This document shows positions 26,729 to 36,930 of a DNA stretch of 64,000 nt, one piece after another. The stretch is from Tetrahymena thermophila SB210 (lineage: Eukaryota; Ciliophora; Oligohymenophorea; Hymenostomatida; Tetrahymenidae). The DNA is taken from positions 930,001-994,000 of the forward strand of contig NW_002476317.1 in the NCBI RefSeq assembly GCF_000189635.1, in the 5' to 3' direction. The notes under the pieces were generated by a model. It saw nothing but the letters and a program-made list of their open reading frames with translations. It made no database searches and was not told the DNA's origin. Numbering within the stretch: the first letter of the stretch is position 1; each line of letters starts with the position of its first letter. Both the position numbers and the translations under genes were made by a program.

Positions 26729-27923
26729 GAACAATTAAAAATTAAAATTTGAATTGAATATTTATAATAAAATTTTATATATATTTAGTCTATATATGTA
26801 TTTATAATTAATTACCTATTATTGAATTACTTTATAATTTCAATAATACAATAAGCAAAAAAATATTATTTTATTAGCAATATAAAATTGAAAATGAGCT
26901 TTAAAAAATAATTGATTTTTCAAATTACTCTTTATATCTTATTCTTCATATTGTTTTAATTCAAATATTCAAACTATTTTTATAATAAACTAAATATAAT
27001 CTTTGTTCATTTTTGATCATAAAAATATTTGTAAATATTTTAAATATTCTAACACCTGACTCATAAGATAATAAGATAGGCAATAAAAACAAATTGGTTA
27101 AAATACTGTTATTGGCATAATATTAAGATATATTATAATATATTAGTAATATATTAATAATATCTTATATAATATTTTTATATTTTATTTTATCAAAACA
27201 ATTATTTAAAAAAACTTCATAATATTGTTAAATTCAAATAATTTAAGATTTAAGTTTAAATAAATAATAAGAATATATAATAAAAAAATTAATCTAAGAG
27301 TTATAAAGATAGCTTATTGAATAAAAATATGCACTTAATCGTATTTTTAAAATAAATAATACTAAAATTTTTAAAAATAATTATAAAGATATTATAAGAT
27401 TTTATATTACTAATATATTATAATATATCTTAATTTTATGCCAATAACTGTATTTTAACCAACAAATTAGTATATATTATATATATTCATTAAAAGCATT
27501 AAACAAAAAGTTGAAAATAAACATCTTTCATAATGCAAGAGTTTTAATAAAATTAATTTTAAGGAAATAAGAACTCTTACTTTATTTTAGGTAAGATTAA
27601 TGAAGGCGCCATTTATGAAATTTATAAAGCTTAAATTCAATCAACATAGGAATTTGTTGCCATTAAAATTCTTAATCGTTTTAGAACAATAGGCATTTAT
27701 TTAATTTATTGTTTTTACAAGTTTAAATAAATAATTTTATATCAGATAACATGCCTAACATTTATATTGAGAAAGAAATAGAGATTGCTTAAAAATTAGC
27801 TAGCATGAATTATAAATGTGCTAATATTGCTAATATGATTGAAGTTTTTACAATTAATTAAGGGTAGTCCTACATGATAGTTTTTGAGTATTGTCAATAA
27901 GAAGATTTATAAAAAACTACTTG
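26605..27923 (+). repeat. tandem duplication, unit 1 (contains a MITE)
   Basis: From the AGCTTAAAATGAGTAG in the tail of kinase B, through its 3' flank, to the first 110 codons of a kinase C-like gene. The same order of sequence recurs in 27924-28890. Without the 365-bp inserted element and one 8-bp target copy, unit 1 is about 950 bp, the same length as unit 2. Confidence 0.8.
27088..27468. mobile_element. MITE with 58-bp inverted repeats and 8-bp target duplication
   Basis: The element is 27096-27460 (365 bp). Its left end begins GGTTAAAATACTGTTATTGG and its right end, reverse-complemented, begins GGTTAAAATACAGTTATTGG; over the first 58 bases only two positions differ. AACAAATT flanks it on both sides (27088-27095 and 27461-27468). 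The paralogous sequence in the second duplication unit, around 28407-28415, reads AAAACAAATTATCAT with a single copy and no element: an empty site. There is no coding capacity, so it is a non-autonomous DNA transposon. An 8-bp duplication is typical of hAT-type elements, but the ends alone do not fix the superfamily. Confidence 0.85.
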
Positions 27924-27924
27924 A
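27533..27924 (+). pseudogene. truncated kinase copy (5' part of kinase C), broken at a duplication junction
   Basis: Closely follows the first 110 codons of kinase C: MQEFQQNQFQGNKNSYFILG, glycine loop, VAIK, and the hinge segment ending FEYCQ. The small lobe is complete but the catalytic loop, DFG and large lobe are absent. The frame hits TGA at 27922-27924, exactly where the sequence switches to a copy of the kinase B tail. The intron at the array-conserved site (27693-27745) starts with GC rather than GT. If spliced as GC-AG it would yield 112 residues (339 exonic bases). Such a product could bind nucleotide poorly at best and cannot phosphorylate. I call it a pseudogene made by tandem duplication; expression as a short decoy is conceivable. 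Confidence 0.8.
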
Positions 27925-27993
27925 GTTTAAAATGAATATATTGCTAAGGGAAGCAGTTGCAATAATGGAGCCGCAAGAATAATACAAGCTGAA

Positions 27994-28024
<31 letters not shown>

Positions 28025-28890
28025 GATTTTAATGAGTGAGAACAATTTAAATTTAAAAATTTGAATTTAACACCTAAATAAAATTTAATATATATTTAGT
28101 CTTTATATTTATTTACTTATTTATAATTAATTACCTACAAAATTATTTTATAATTTGAATAATACAATAAGCAAAAGATATATTTTATTTTCAATATAAA
28201 ATTACAAATGAGCTTTAAAAAGAATTGATTTTTCAAATTACTACATCTGTCTTTTGTATTCATATTGTTTTAATTCAAATTTTCAAACTAATTGTATAAT
28301 AAAGTAAATAAAATATTTGTTAATTTCTGATCATAAAAATATTTGTAAATAGCATTTAAATATTCTAACACCTCACTCATAAGATAAACAAAAAACAAAT
28401 AATCCAAAACAAATTATCATATATTATTTATTTTCATTAAAAAAATTAAACAAAAAGTATAAAATAAACATCTTTCATAATGCAAGAGCTTTAATAAAAT
28501 TAATTTTTTTAAGGAAATAAGGACTCTTACTTTATTTTGGGTAAGATTAATGAAGGCGCTATTTCTGAAGTTTATAAAGCTTAAGCTCAATCAACATAGG
28601 AATTTGTTGCCATTAAAATCCTGAATCGTTTTAGAAGAATGGGTATTTATTAAATTTATTGTTTTTATAAGTTTAAATAAATAATTTTATATTAGATAAC
28701 ATGCCTAACATTTATTTTGAGAACGAAATCGAGATTACTTAAAAATTAGCTAACATGGATTATAAAAGTGCTAATATTGCTAATATAATTGAAGTTTTTA
28801 CAATTAATTAAGGGTAGTCTTACATGATAGTTTAGGAGTATTGTCAATATGGAGATTTATACTAAAATATGTTTGTAAATTAAGGAAAAC
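27924..28890 (+). repeat. tandem duplication, unit 2
   Basis: Begins with AGTTTAAAATGAATA, homologous to the tail of kinase B at 26605, and carries on through the same 3' flank and into the intact 5' part of kinase C. The tail copy keeps the frame VQNEYIAKGSSCNNGAARII but has no start codon and lies behind a TGA. It lacks the MITE present in unit 1. Confidence 0.8.
27992..28024. repeat. (AAAT)n microsatellite
   Basis: About eight units of AAAT within the orphaned copy of the kinase B tail. The matching place in the intact gene reads AAAAGACTATTAAAGC, so the run expanded after duplication. Confidence 0.8.
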
Positions 28891-31220
28891 TAGATGAAAG
28901 GACTAAGCTTATTTACTGTATACTAATATGTGAAGGATTAGTTTACTTACATAATAATAATATAGTTCACAGAGATCTAAAACCAGAAAATATTATGATA
29001 GCATATCAAAATAATTAATATAGATTAAAAATTACTGATTATGGCTTGTGCAAGTAAGGCGAAGAACTTTTCAATTCATTTGTTGGAACAATTACATACA
29101 TGGCACCAGAAATATTACTGAATTAGTAATATACTAAAAAAGTTGATATTTGGAGCATGGGTTGCATCATGGATGAAATTGTTAGAGAAACTACTACTTT
29201 TGATGGTGAATCATTTTAGCAAATACAAAATGATATAATCAACTATAGAGGATATACATATAATAATTTTCTAAGCTAAATTATATAAAAATGTTTGGTA
29301 GTTGATCCAAAAAATAGAATTGATTCAACTTAACTGCAGTAAGAGCTACGCTAATTGCTAAATCAATTTGAAAATCGATATATTAACCATAAATGTTAGC
29401 AACAGTATTATAAAGAGAAATAAATAGTGTAAGATGCTCATAAGTAAAGTATAGATGAACTCGAAAGCAAAATTTAAATACCACTCTAAAGCTAGATTTA
29501 AGACTCATAACTATTATCAAAATTAAATAATAAAAAGTATTAAGTATCTAAAATTTAATATTAAGGTAACTAATCTGCTCTGATAAAAAATAATTTATAA
29601 AGTAAATAAAATTTTTAATTTCATACTTTCTACTCACAAATACATTCTAATTATGAGAAAAACACAGACAATAAATTTGAAAATTAAGCTGATTAATAAA
29701 AATTGATTTAAGAGCTAGATATCAAAACACAAATTTAATAAAAGGATAACTTATAATTATAGAGTAATATTTAAGATTAATTCTAAGAATAAAATTAAAA
29801 AATTGAAAATTATTATCCTTAAAATTAATTTAACCAATAATAAATAGAATTTTATTAAAATTAAAATAATAACTCTAATACTAATCATTTAAGTTTGGTT
29901 GTGAATGATTTTGACAATAAATTAAATTTTACTGAATAAAATTGCTATAAAATAGATATCTAAAACAAAACCAATTAAGTTAGTATTGGTAATTAGTTAA
30001 AATCTTAAGATGAATAGTGTGAGGAAAAGTTATTATGTAAATTACAAATAAACTAAAATGATTAGAATAATTAAAATTAAAATGATTATTTTTATTCATC
30101 AGTTTAAGATTAAATTTAGATGTCTAATTGTGAAAATAATAATTTCTATTAAGCTTAAATTTAAGTCTAACCAATGCACAAAGAATAAGAGTTAGAAAAC
30201 AACAAAAGCGAATAAGTCAAATAATTGAATAATAAAGATAATTATTAACCAAATAATAATTACTAACCTTAATAAATAAATGAAAACGAATCTATTTAGA
30301 ATAATTATTATTATAATCCTTAATCTAACTCATTTGTTTAAAATTAAAGTAAGATAGATCATTATTAAAATTAAGATTTTTATTTCTCCAGCAAAGTAAT
30401 TATTAATTAAAAGGATTACCAAAAAAATGAATTATAATAAAAAAATGAAGATTCTATAAATTAATTTAAAGAAATAACATATACTGAATATATTAATGAA
30501 AGATATAAATAATTCGCTTAAAAATACTAAATAGGTAGTTATTAAAATAACTAATAAGCTAGTTAATAAAATTAAGATTTAAAAATTGAAGATACATTCA
30601 GTAAGACCAATGATAAATTTAAAGAAGTATCTATAAATCTAGTATTTATTTCCAAAAATAAAGCTGAGTTCTATATAAATCTAGTAAAATACCTAATTTT
30701 TGTTCATTTTTTATCATTAGAAGTTGATGGAAAGACATATTTATTAGAAAAAATTTTAAATACAATAATGATGAACATGGATAATATTTAAAATGAATAT
30801 TATTAAAAAATAAATGAATAAGGTGAAATTTGTTTCTAAAAAAAATTACAAAATTTAAATTATTTCATTTCATTTTTACATGAGCTTTATAAAAGTAACC
30901 AATAGTCTTTAGTATCTTTTTGTTATGCTGTGGTATGTAAATAATTTTACTCTGATACTTTTGAAGAGATCGGAAAATCTCTCTTTGAAAACTTAGAAAA
31001 TGAAAAAAAAGATATAGGTATAAACAAATCTGGATCCTCTTTCATTTATGAATCAGATTTTTTTGATTACTTATTGGAAGAAGATAATTAAAATTTATAT
31101 TTTTAAAAGTTAAACTATTTTTAAAGTAAAAATAAAGAATATTTTATAGCTTTTACTAAAGTAGAATATGCCATTTATAAATAAATAAAATAAATAATGA
31201 ATATCGATATAAATTCATGA
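28480..31220 (+). CDS. protein kinase C of the array
   Basis: Exons 28480-28642 and 28696-31220 give 895 residues. The kinase domain (about 15-290) has INEGAISEV, so the first glycine of the loop is Asn; VAIK is present; HRDLKPEN is intact; DFG is replaced by DYG (ITDYGLCK); APE is intact. DYG kinases are known to be active in some families, so activity remains likely but less certain. The 53-bp intron is at the shared site. Residues 330-690 are a Q/N desert. The last 200 residues form a more hydrophobic globular part (for example [18 protein letters not shown]) ending [19 protein letters not shown], which resembles the C-terminus of kinase D. This C-terminal module seems to be a family trait with no named domain. 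The 5' part is the source of the truncated copy upstream. Confidence 0.85.
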
Positions 31221-31728
31221 AAAATATGTCTCCGTGTTTGTTTTTTATCTCATAAATAATTTATTTTATGGAAAAAATATCAAATTAAAGTTTTTAATTA
31301 CCTTAATTAATATTTTACTAAAAAATACTTATTTAATTTACTTTGTTTTTTTATATTTATTTAAAAAACATTCTAATTTTGATTATTTATTTTAAACTTA
31401 GAATGCAAGAAAATTTTTTTGTTTTGTTTTTTAATTCAAAAAATTTTGAAGTAGAATATTTAATAGAAAATAAACATTAAAATTAATTTAGATATTTAAT
31501 TTATATCTTTTCATGTCAAAAAAAGATATTTTGTTGAAAATATACTCCCCCATTTTATCAAATCACTATGATTTGAAAAACATGATTAAACAAAGAATAA
31601 CCTAAAGTAGTTAACCTAATAATATTTTTTCAGCAAAAAACTAATTATATATTCTAAGTAATTGAACAAATTATCAAAGAAAAAAATTAAATCAAAATAT
31701 TAAGTATTTAAATTAATAAATACAGAAA
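31221..31728. other. intergenic between kinases C and D
   Basis: About 0.5 kb of A+T-rich DNA; no frame or repeat found. It should hold the kinase D promoter. Confidence 0.5.
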
Positions 31729-33739
31729 ATGATAAAGGAAGATTAAATTATTTAAGGAACAAATAATTCTTATAAAATTTTAGAAGTTGTTGGAATTGGA
31801 AACATTAGCAAAGTGTTTAAGGCTGTTAATTTATAAACTTGTGAATATGTTGCAATAAAAGTTATAAGCAAGATTAGGTTAGGAGGTAATGAATATTTAT
31901 AAATTACAAAAAAGTTAATGGCAATTAAATAATATATTAATAGATCAAAATGATAACCTATACTACGAGAGAGAAATTTTAATATTGAAGAAGCTCATGA
32001 AAAATGAAAACTAACATTAAAATATAATAAAAATTTTTGAGATTTTTGAATCTAATAACTGCTAGTTTGTTGTGTTTGAGTTGCTGACTGATGGAAATTT
32101 AATAGAATACTTATTAAGTAAAGATATGAATATAGATGAAATATAAGCTCTTAATATTATGTACTAAGTCACTAAAGCAATATGTCATTTGCATAAACTA
32201 AAAATAATGCATAGAGATATAAAACCAGAGAATATCCTTCTTAAAGTAGATAGTTAACATATAACTGTTAAACTCATAGATTTTGGAGTAAGCTCTTAAA
32301 ATGAAAATTCAATAGCTGATTCTATGGTAGGATCAATATCATACATTTCAAAAGAAGTATTACTCCATTAAAAGATGTATAATGAAAAATGTGATGTATG
32401 GAGCTTGGGGTGTTTGTTTCATGAGCTAATTACAGGAAACCAATTATTTTGTGGAGAAACTATTAAATAGATATACGATCAAATAATGAGTTTTAGGTAA
32501 TACGATTAAAATTCTAAGTGGTCATATATCATCTCAAAATGTTTAGAAGTTGACATAGAAAAAAGAATCTCTAGTAAAGAGTTACTAGATCTATTGCAAT
32601 CTGAGTATAATAAATATAATATCTAAAAATAAAGCATGACCTAATCAAATTAATTGCAAGAAGTTACTCCATAATCATGTTATTCATCTAGTATTTCAAC
32701 TAGAAAGGATTTAAAGATTTAAAATAGATAAAGCTTAATAATTTTGTTAGAAGAAAAAAATTAAAATGTTAATAGTCATAAAACGAATGATTACAATGGT
32801 TGTTATGAAATGTAACCAAATTAAGAAACTTTATAATTTTTTAATTATGAGCCAAGAAAAGACATATCTATGTAAAATTAAAATACAATAGTTGCAATTG
32901 AGTTTCCAATAATTAGTTAAGAATAAAAAATTAATGAAGAAAAAGAAGGTGAAGAAGAAGTAAAAGTAGAAGAAGAAAAATAAGAGCAAGAAAATGTAAA
33001 AAATGAGAATTTTTTATGTACTAATTAATCATAAATTAAAATTATTGATAGAAGCTATGGCTCAAAAGATTTATGGAATGATCTTTGTAGTTTGACAAAT
33101 AAATATTTTTTTACTAAAAAATTAAAAAATATTGAATTTTTTTATTATCCAAATACAACAGAGGGTATTAGGTCCTTTTAGTAAAATAAATATGTAGACT
33201 AAGATGATTTTTATTATTCCATATTTCATTTAATTATTCTGATTTAATTTCTTAAAATGTTCCAAATATCTAATCAATAAGTGAAAAAAATAATAAAAGA
33301 AGACTAATTATCTAGTTTAAAAAAATTGATTGTAAGTATCTATAATTTAAAGGAAGAAAAGAACTTTAATGATATTTCTAAAAAAGATCTTTTTAGGCTT
33401 TTAAGCGGATTATCAGAGTTAGTTTAAGAAAAACCGTTAGAATATATAATAATAAATTATTACTAATTCTTAAAATATAAAAGTTTTTAAAGTACAATGT
33501 AAAAATTAGGAAAGTGCTTTTGTGAAAATAAAACAGAACTCTAAAATGTCTTTTCTATTTCTAATATTTAAAAAAGCTTTGGTGAACAAAAAATATAAAA
33601 AATAGATGAAATCAATTACGATTCTGAAAAGAATAAAAAGTATTAAATCATCCTAAACGAATTTTAATATTCAATTTTTCAAAAGCTATAAAAATAAATA
33701 AAATTTTAAGATATATAAATACATCAATATATTGATTGA
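31729..33739 (+). CDS. protein kinase D of the array
   Basis: Exons 31729-31885 and 31944-33739 give 650 residues. Kinase domain about 15-290: VGIGNISKV, VAIK, HRDIKPEN, DFG, then SYISKEV where APE is expected, so the conserved Ala-Pro of the activation segment end is Ser-Lys while the Glu is kept. CDVWSLGC follows. The Glu normally pairs with an arginine in the large lobe, and R in EKRI is present. The 58-bp intron is in the family position. After the kinase there is an acidic K/E stretch (EEKEGEEEVKVEEEKQEQE) and a C-terminal helical module of about 230 residues with several hydrophobic patches (IFHLIILIQFLKMFQ), ending NEFQYSIFQKLQKQIKF, similar in layout to kinase C. Confidence 0.85.
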
Positions 33740-34219
33740 GGGATCTAAAATGAGAATTTAATACAACCATACAAAAATATTTGGTATTTTTTTATAAACA
33801 TTAATTATGTTTTATAGGAGAAAATATTGATGAAAAACTTTTTTCAAATTAAATTAATTAATTTAAACCTAACTAATCACTTTAAATGTATCAAATTTTA
33901 TTATTTAGCTTAACAGCTTAACAAAATACTTGTTGTGTTATGTTCTAGGACATTATTTTTTTAAATCAATAAGAATTTTCTAAATAAAAAATTCAATAAA
34001 TAGAATTACTTGTCTTATTAAAATTTATAAGGAAATAAAATAATTTTAATATGAAGATTTTTTTTTATTTTATTTCAGTTAATTATTTTCTTGTTAAAAT
34101 AAATTACATATTTATAAGAATCTATTTACTCAATAATTAGGTTTTTAAATTCAAATTTTTTAAAACAAAAAATCTGATTAATTAATTAAGTATTACGCTT
34201 AATATTCAAATAAATTAAA
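33740..34219. other. intergenic, no gene seen
   Basis: Spacer between kinase D and the B-box/SPRY-like gene. Open stretches in the ciliate code occur just after the kinase stop (33.74-34.0 kb) but have no start and no recognisable content, so I do not call them coding. Confidence 0.4.
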
Positions 34220-35830
34220 ATGGATTAAGATTTTAAATAAAAAAACATTTTTTAAAATTAAATTTATTGTTAGATTCACGTAAACTGCTAAGTCATAGCT
34301 TTCTAAACTTAAATTGTATAAAAAAACCAACTTAAGTGTATTTAATGCATTATTGATGAAAATATTTCTGGAAGTAGTTTGCTTTCTATTTAAGAAATAT
34401 GTCAAAGTTCTTAGCTATCTATATTTGGAAACTGGCCTCCTCTAAAAAATAAATCTGTTTTACTTGAGATAAACTAGATTTTACTAAATGACAAGAATGA
34501 CAAGTAGAATGTATTCCTAAAAATTAGGTAGTATTTTGATGATTTCAAAGAAAAATTAGAAGTAAAGATGCAATAAATTGAAAATTAAATAACATAAAGA
34601 GCTCAGTAATACTTGGTAAATTGTTCATAAATTACCTCATAATATAACAATTCTGCAGAAAAAGAATATCTTTAGCAGCTATTTATAAACTCTAATTCAT
34701 TCTAATATGATGAAATAAACTAATAAGTATAATCTATTGTAAAATCTAAAATCTAAGAATAGGAAAAAAACTAAGAAAATTTAAAAAAAGTTGTCGATTC
34801 TTTTATTTCTTCAAGCAAAATTATTTATTTTTCTCTACCACAATCTTTTAAAGATGATATCCTATAAGAGTTATCTAAACTTGAGGTTTTTTCATATTAA
34901 GCCCAACCGTAATCTAGAGAATAAGACTCCATAATTAACAAAGACCCAAAATCAAGTAAAATTGATGTAATAAACGACAATTTAAATGCATTTTATAATC
35001 TAAAGCAAGAATAGCTTAATGATTTGATTTAGTTAACTAATAAAATAATAGAAATAGATAACTAGAGCATATAAGAATATAATCAAGAAAATAACAATTG
35101 GGGAAATTTAAGGTAGAACTCTTATAAAATATACACAGCCTTAAAAAATAGCCATTTTTGCTCTGAAAGTAAATCAGCTATAAAAAGAATTTTATAATAA
35201 TATCCAGTGTTTGATCTAATATCTCCTATATCAATCGATTTACATAATAGAAATTAATATGTAAAACTAACTAACTAATACTAATTGATTATGAGTAATA
35301 ATAAGGAATACTAATCAGGAAAAATAAATATAAATAATGATGGAAAATATTTTTTAGAGAAAAGTTCTCTTAATGGCTACTCTATTTGCTATTCAAATAT
35401 CCTCTTTAATCCAAAAGATAAATATATTGTAAGAGTTTAAATTGATAAAAATAGTGACCAAGATTGGATTGTTGTAGGTTTAATGTCAGATTCTTTAAAA
35501 GACAAATCTACACTTTACGAGTAATAAATTTGTTTTCATTATGGTTATGGAGATCTTGCGAATCAAACAGTTTTAAAAGGTTAAAATTTGTAACTAGATT
35601 AACTTAAAAAAGGGAAATCCATGATTTTAGAATTAAGAATTTGCATCTAAGATAAACTTTTTATGATCACAGACTATCCCAAGCATGAAAATGTAGCATA
35701 AATAAATAAAGAGCCTAAATCACCTTTCCTCAACGAAGAAAATTATAGATTCTCAATTGCTTTGTATAATCCTGGAGATAAAGTTACATTAATTGAAGTT
35801 GAGGTTGTTTAATAATTTAATTAGATATGA
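34220..35830 (+). CDS. B-box-like zinc, coiled-coil and SPRY-like protein
   Basis: A single exon of 537 codons (536 residues) from ATG at 34220 to TGA at 35828-35830. The N-terminus has a compact Cys/His cluster (IYCQIHVNCQVIAFQ, then LKCIQCI about 15 residues on), reminiscent of a B-box zinc site. A predicted coiled coil follows (about residues 95-330; for example FDDFKEKLEVKMQQIENQI). The last 190 residues look like the SPRY-like beta domain that ciliate B-box/RING proteins often carry: YFLEKSSLNGYSICYSN, DWIVVGLM, FHYGYGD, ILELRICIQ, RFSIALYNPGDKVTLIEVEV. This is the TRIM-like order without an obvious RING, so ligase activity is not supported; ligand binding by the SPRY-like part is inferred. 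It is the only non-kinase gene inside the kinase array. Copies of its extreme 3' end recur downstream. Confidence 0.75.
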
Positions 35831-36680
35831 AATCTAATATTTATGTAGTCAATTTTTGAGTTTACAGAAAATAAAATTTTACTCTAAATAAATAATTAAT
35901 ATAATTTAAATAATAAAATCTAAAATAAATAATTTATATTTATTTAGAAATTTTAATTTAAAAAATTAAAAATAAATTTTATTTTTTAGAATGGTTTAAG
36001 TTAAATTAAATTAATTGATGTTGAGGTTTTTTAATCATTTAATTAATTATGTAGAGTTATTTTAATATTTATGAAATATTTTTTAACAATTTTTGTTTTG
36101 TATATCTTTCTTTTACTTTATATCAATTTTTTATTTTTCAAAAAATATAATTTTCATCTAATTAATTATTAGAACAATTAAAATGATAAAATATAAAATA
36201 AATTATTTATATTTATTATAAAAAAAGGGTTTACAAATAGAAAAGCTAATTAATATTTTTAGAATGATAGCTGAAATTACATTAATTGATGTTGAGGTTA
36301 TTTAATAATTTAATTACTTATGTAATGTGTATTTTGTTTATGAAATAAATTTTTTTAAAAAAACACAAATTTAGTTTTCAGTCTAAAAATTATTATTAAA
36401 ATTATAAAATCTAAGATAAAGGATTTATATTGATTTAAAAATAAATTTATTTTAAAAAAAAAAGGTATTTTTTAGAATATTGATTGAAATTAAATTACTC
36501 CATGTTAAGATTATTTAATAATTTTGATTAATTATGAAATTTTTTTTATCATTTATGTTGTAAATTTTTATTTTACAGTGAAGAGAATTTTAATTAAAGA
36601 ATTAGAATAATTAAATAGATAAAATATATGATTAATAGTTAAGATATTTATATAAATGAAAATTAGTAATAAAAGTAAGA
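35783..36680 (+). repeat. four-unit degenerate tandem repeat of the gene's 3' end
   Basis: Unit 0 is the true gene end (ACATTAATTGAAGTTGAGGT ... stop, then 3' flank to about 35990). Units 1 to 3 start near 35994, 36265 and 36481 and each repeat the same pattern: a preceding TTTTTAGAAT, a close copy of the last 15 or so codons (for example ACATTAATTGATGTTGAGGT in unit 2), then a flank with ATAAAATCTAAAATAAATAA. Units are about 200-270 bp and decay progressively, unit 3 being the weakest. None has a start codon, so they are relic 3' ends. Confidence 0.75.
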
Positions 36681-36930
36681 TATTCAGTATTTTTTTGTAT
36701 GGCTGCTGAAAAATTGATAATGGATTAATAAAAAAAATACAAAAAGTGATAGTAATATTTTTAAAAATAACTTAGATAAAATCAAATTGTTTCTAAAAAA
36801 TAGATAAAAAATTTTTTATTTGATCAGTATGTCCAAATTTGCTATATAAAAATTCAGATATCAAAAATCTTAGCAAAAATTATTAAAAATAAATATCATT
36901 TATTGAATCTAAGGTAAAAAAAATTATAAT
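36681..36930. other. intergenic before kinase E
   Basis: Short A+T-rich spacer after the repeat; presumably the kinase E promoter. Nothing else seen. Confidence 0.4.

Noticed and set aside
27096-27460. The inverted-repeat element as a long hairpin or terminator of kinase B
   Set aside because: The 8-bp direct flanks and the empty site in the paralogous unit fit an insertion; the arms are separated by about 250 bp of unrelated sequence.
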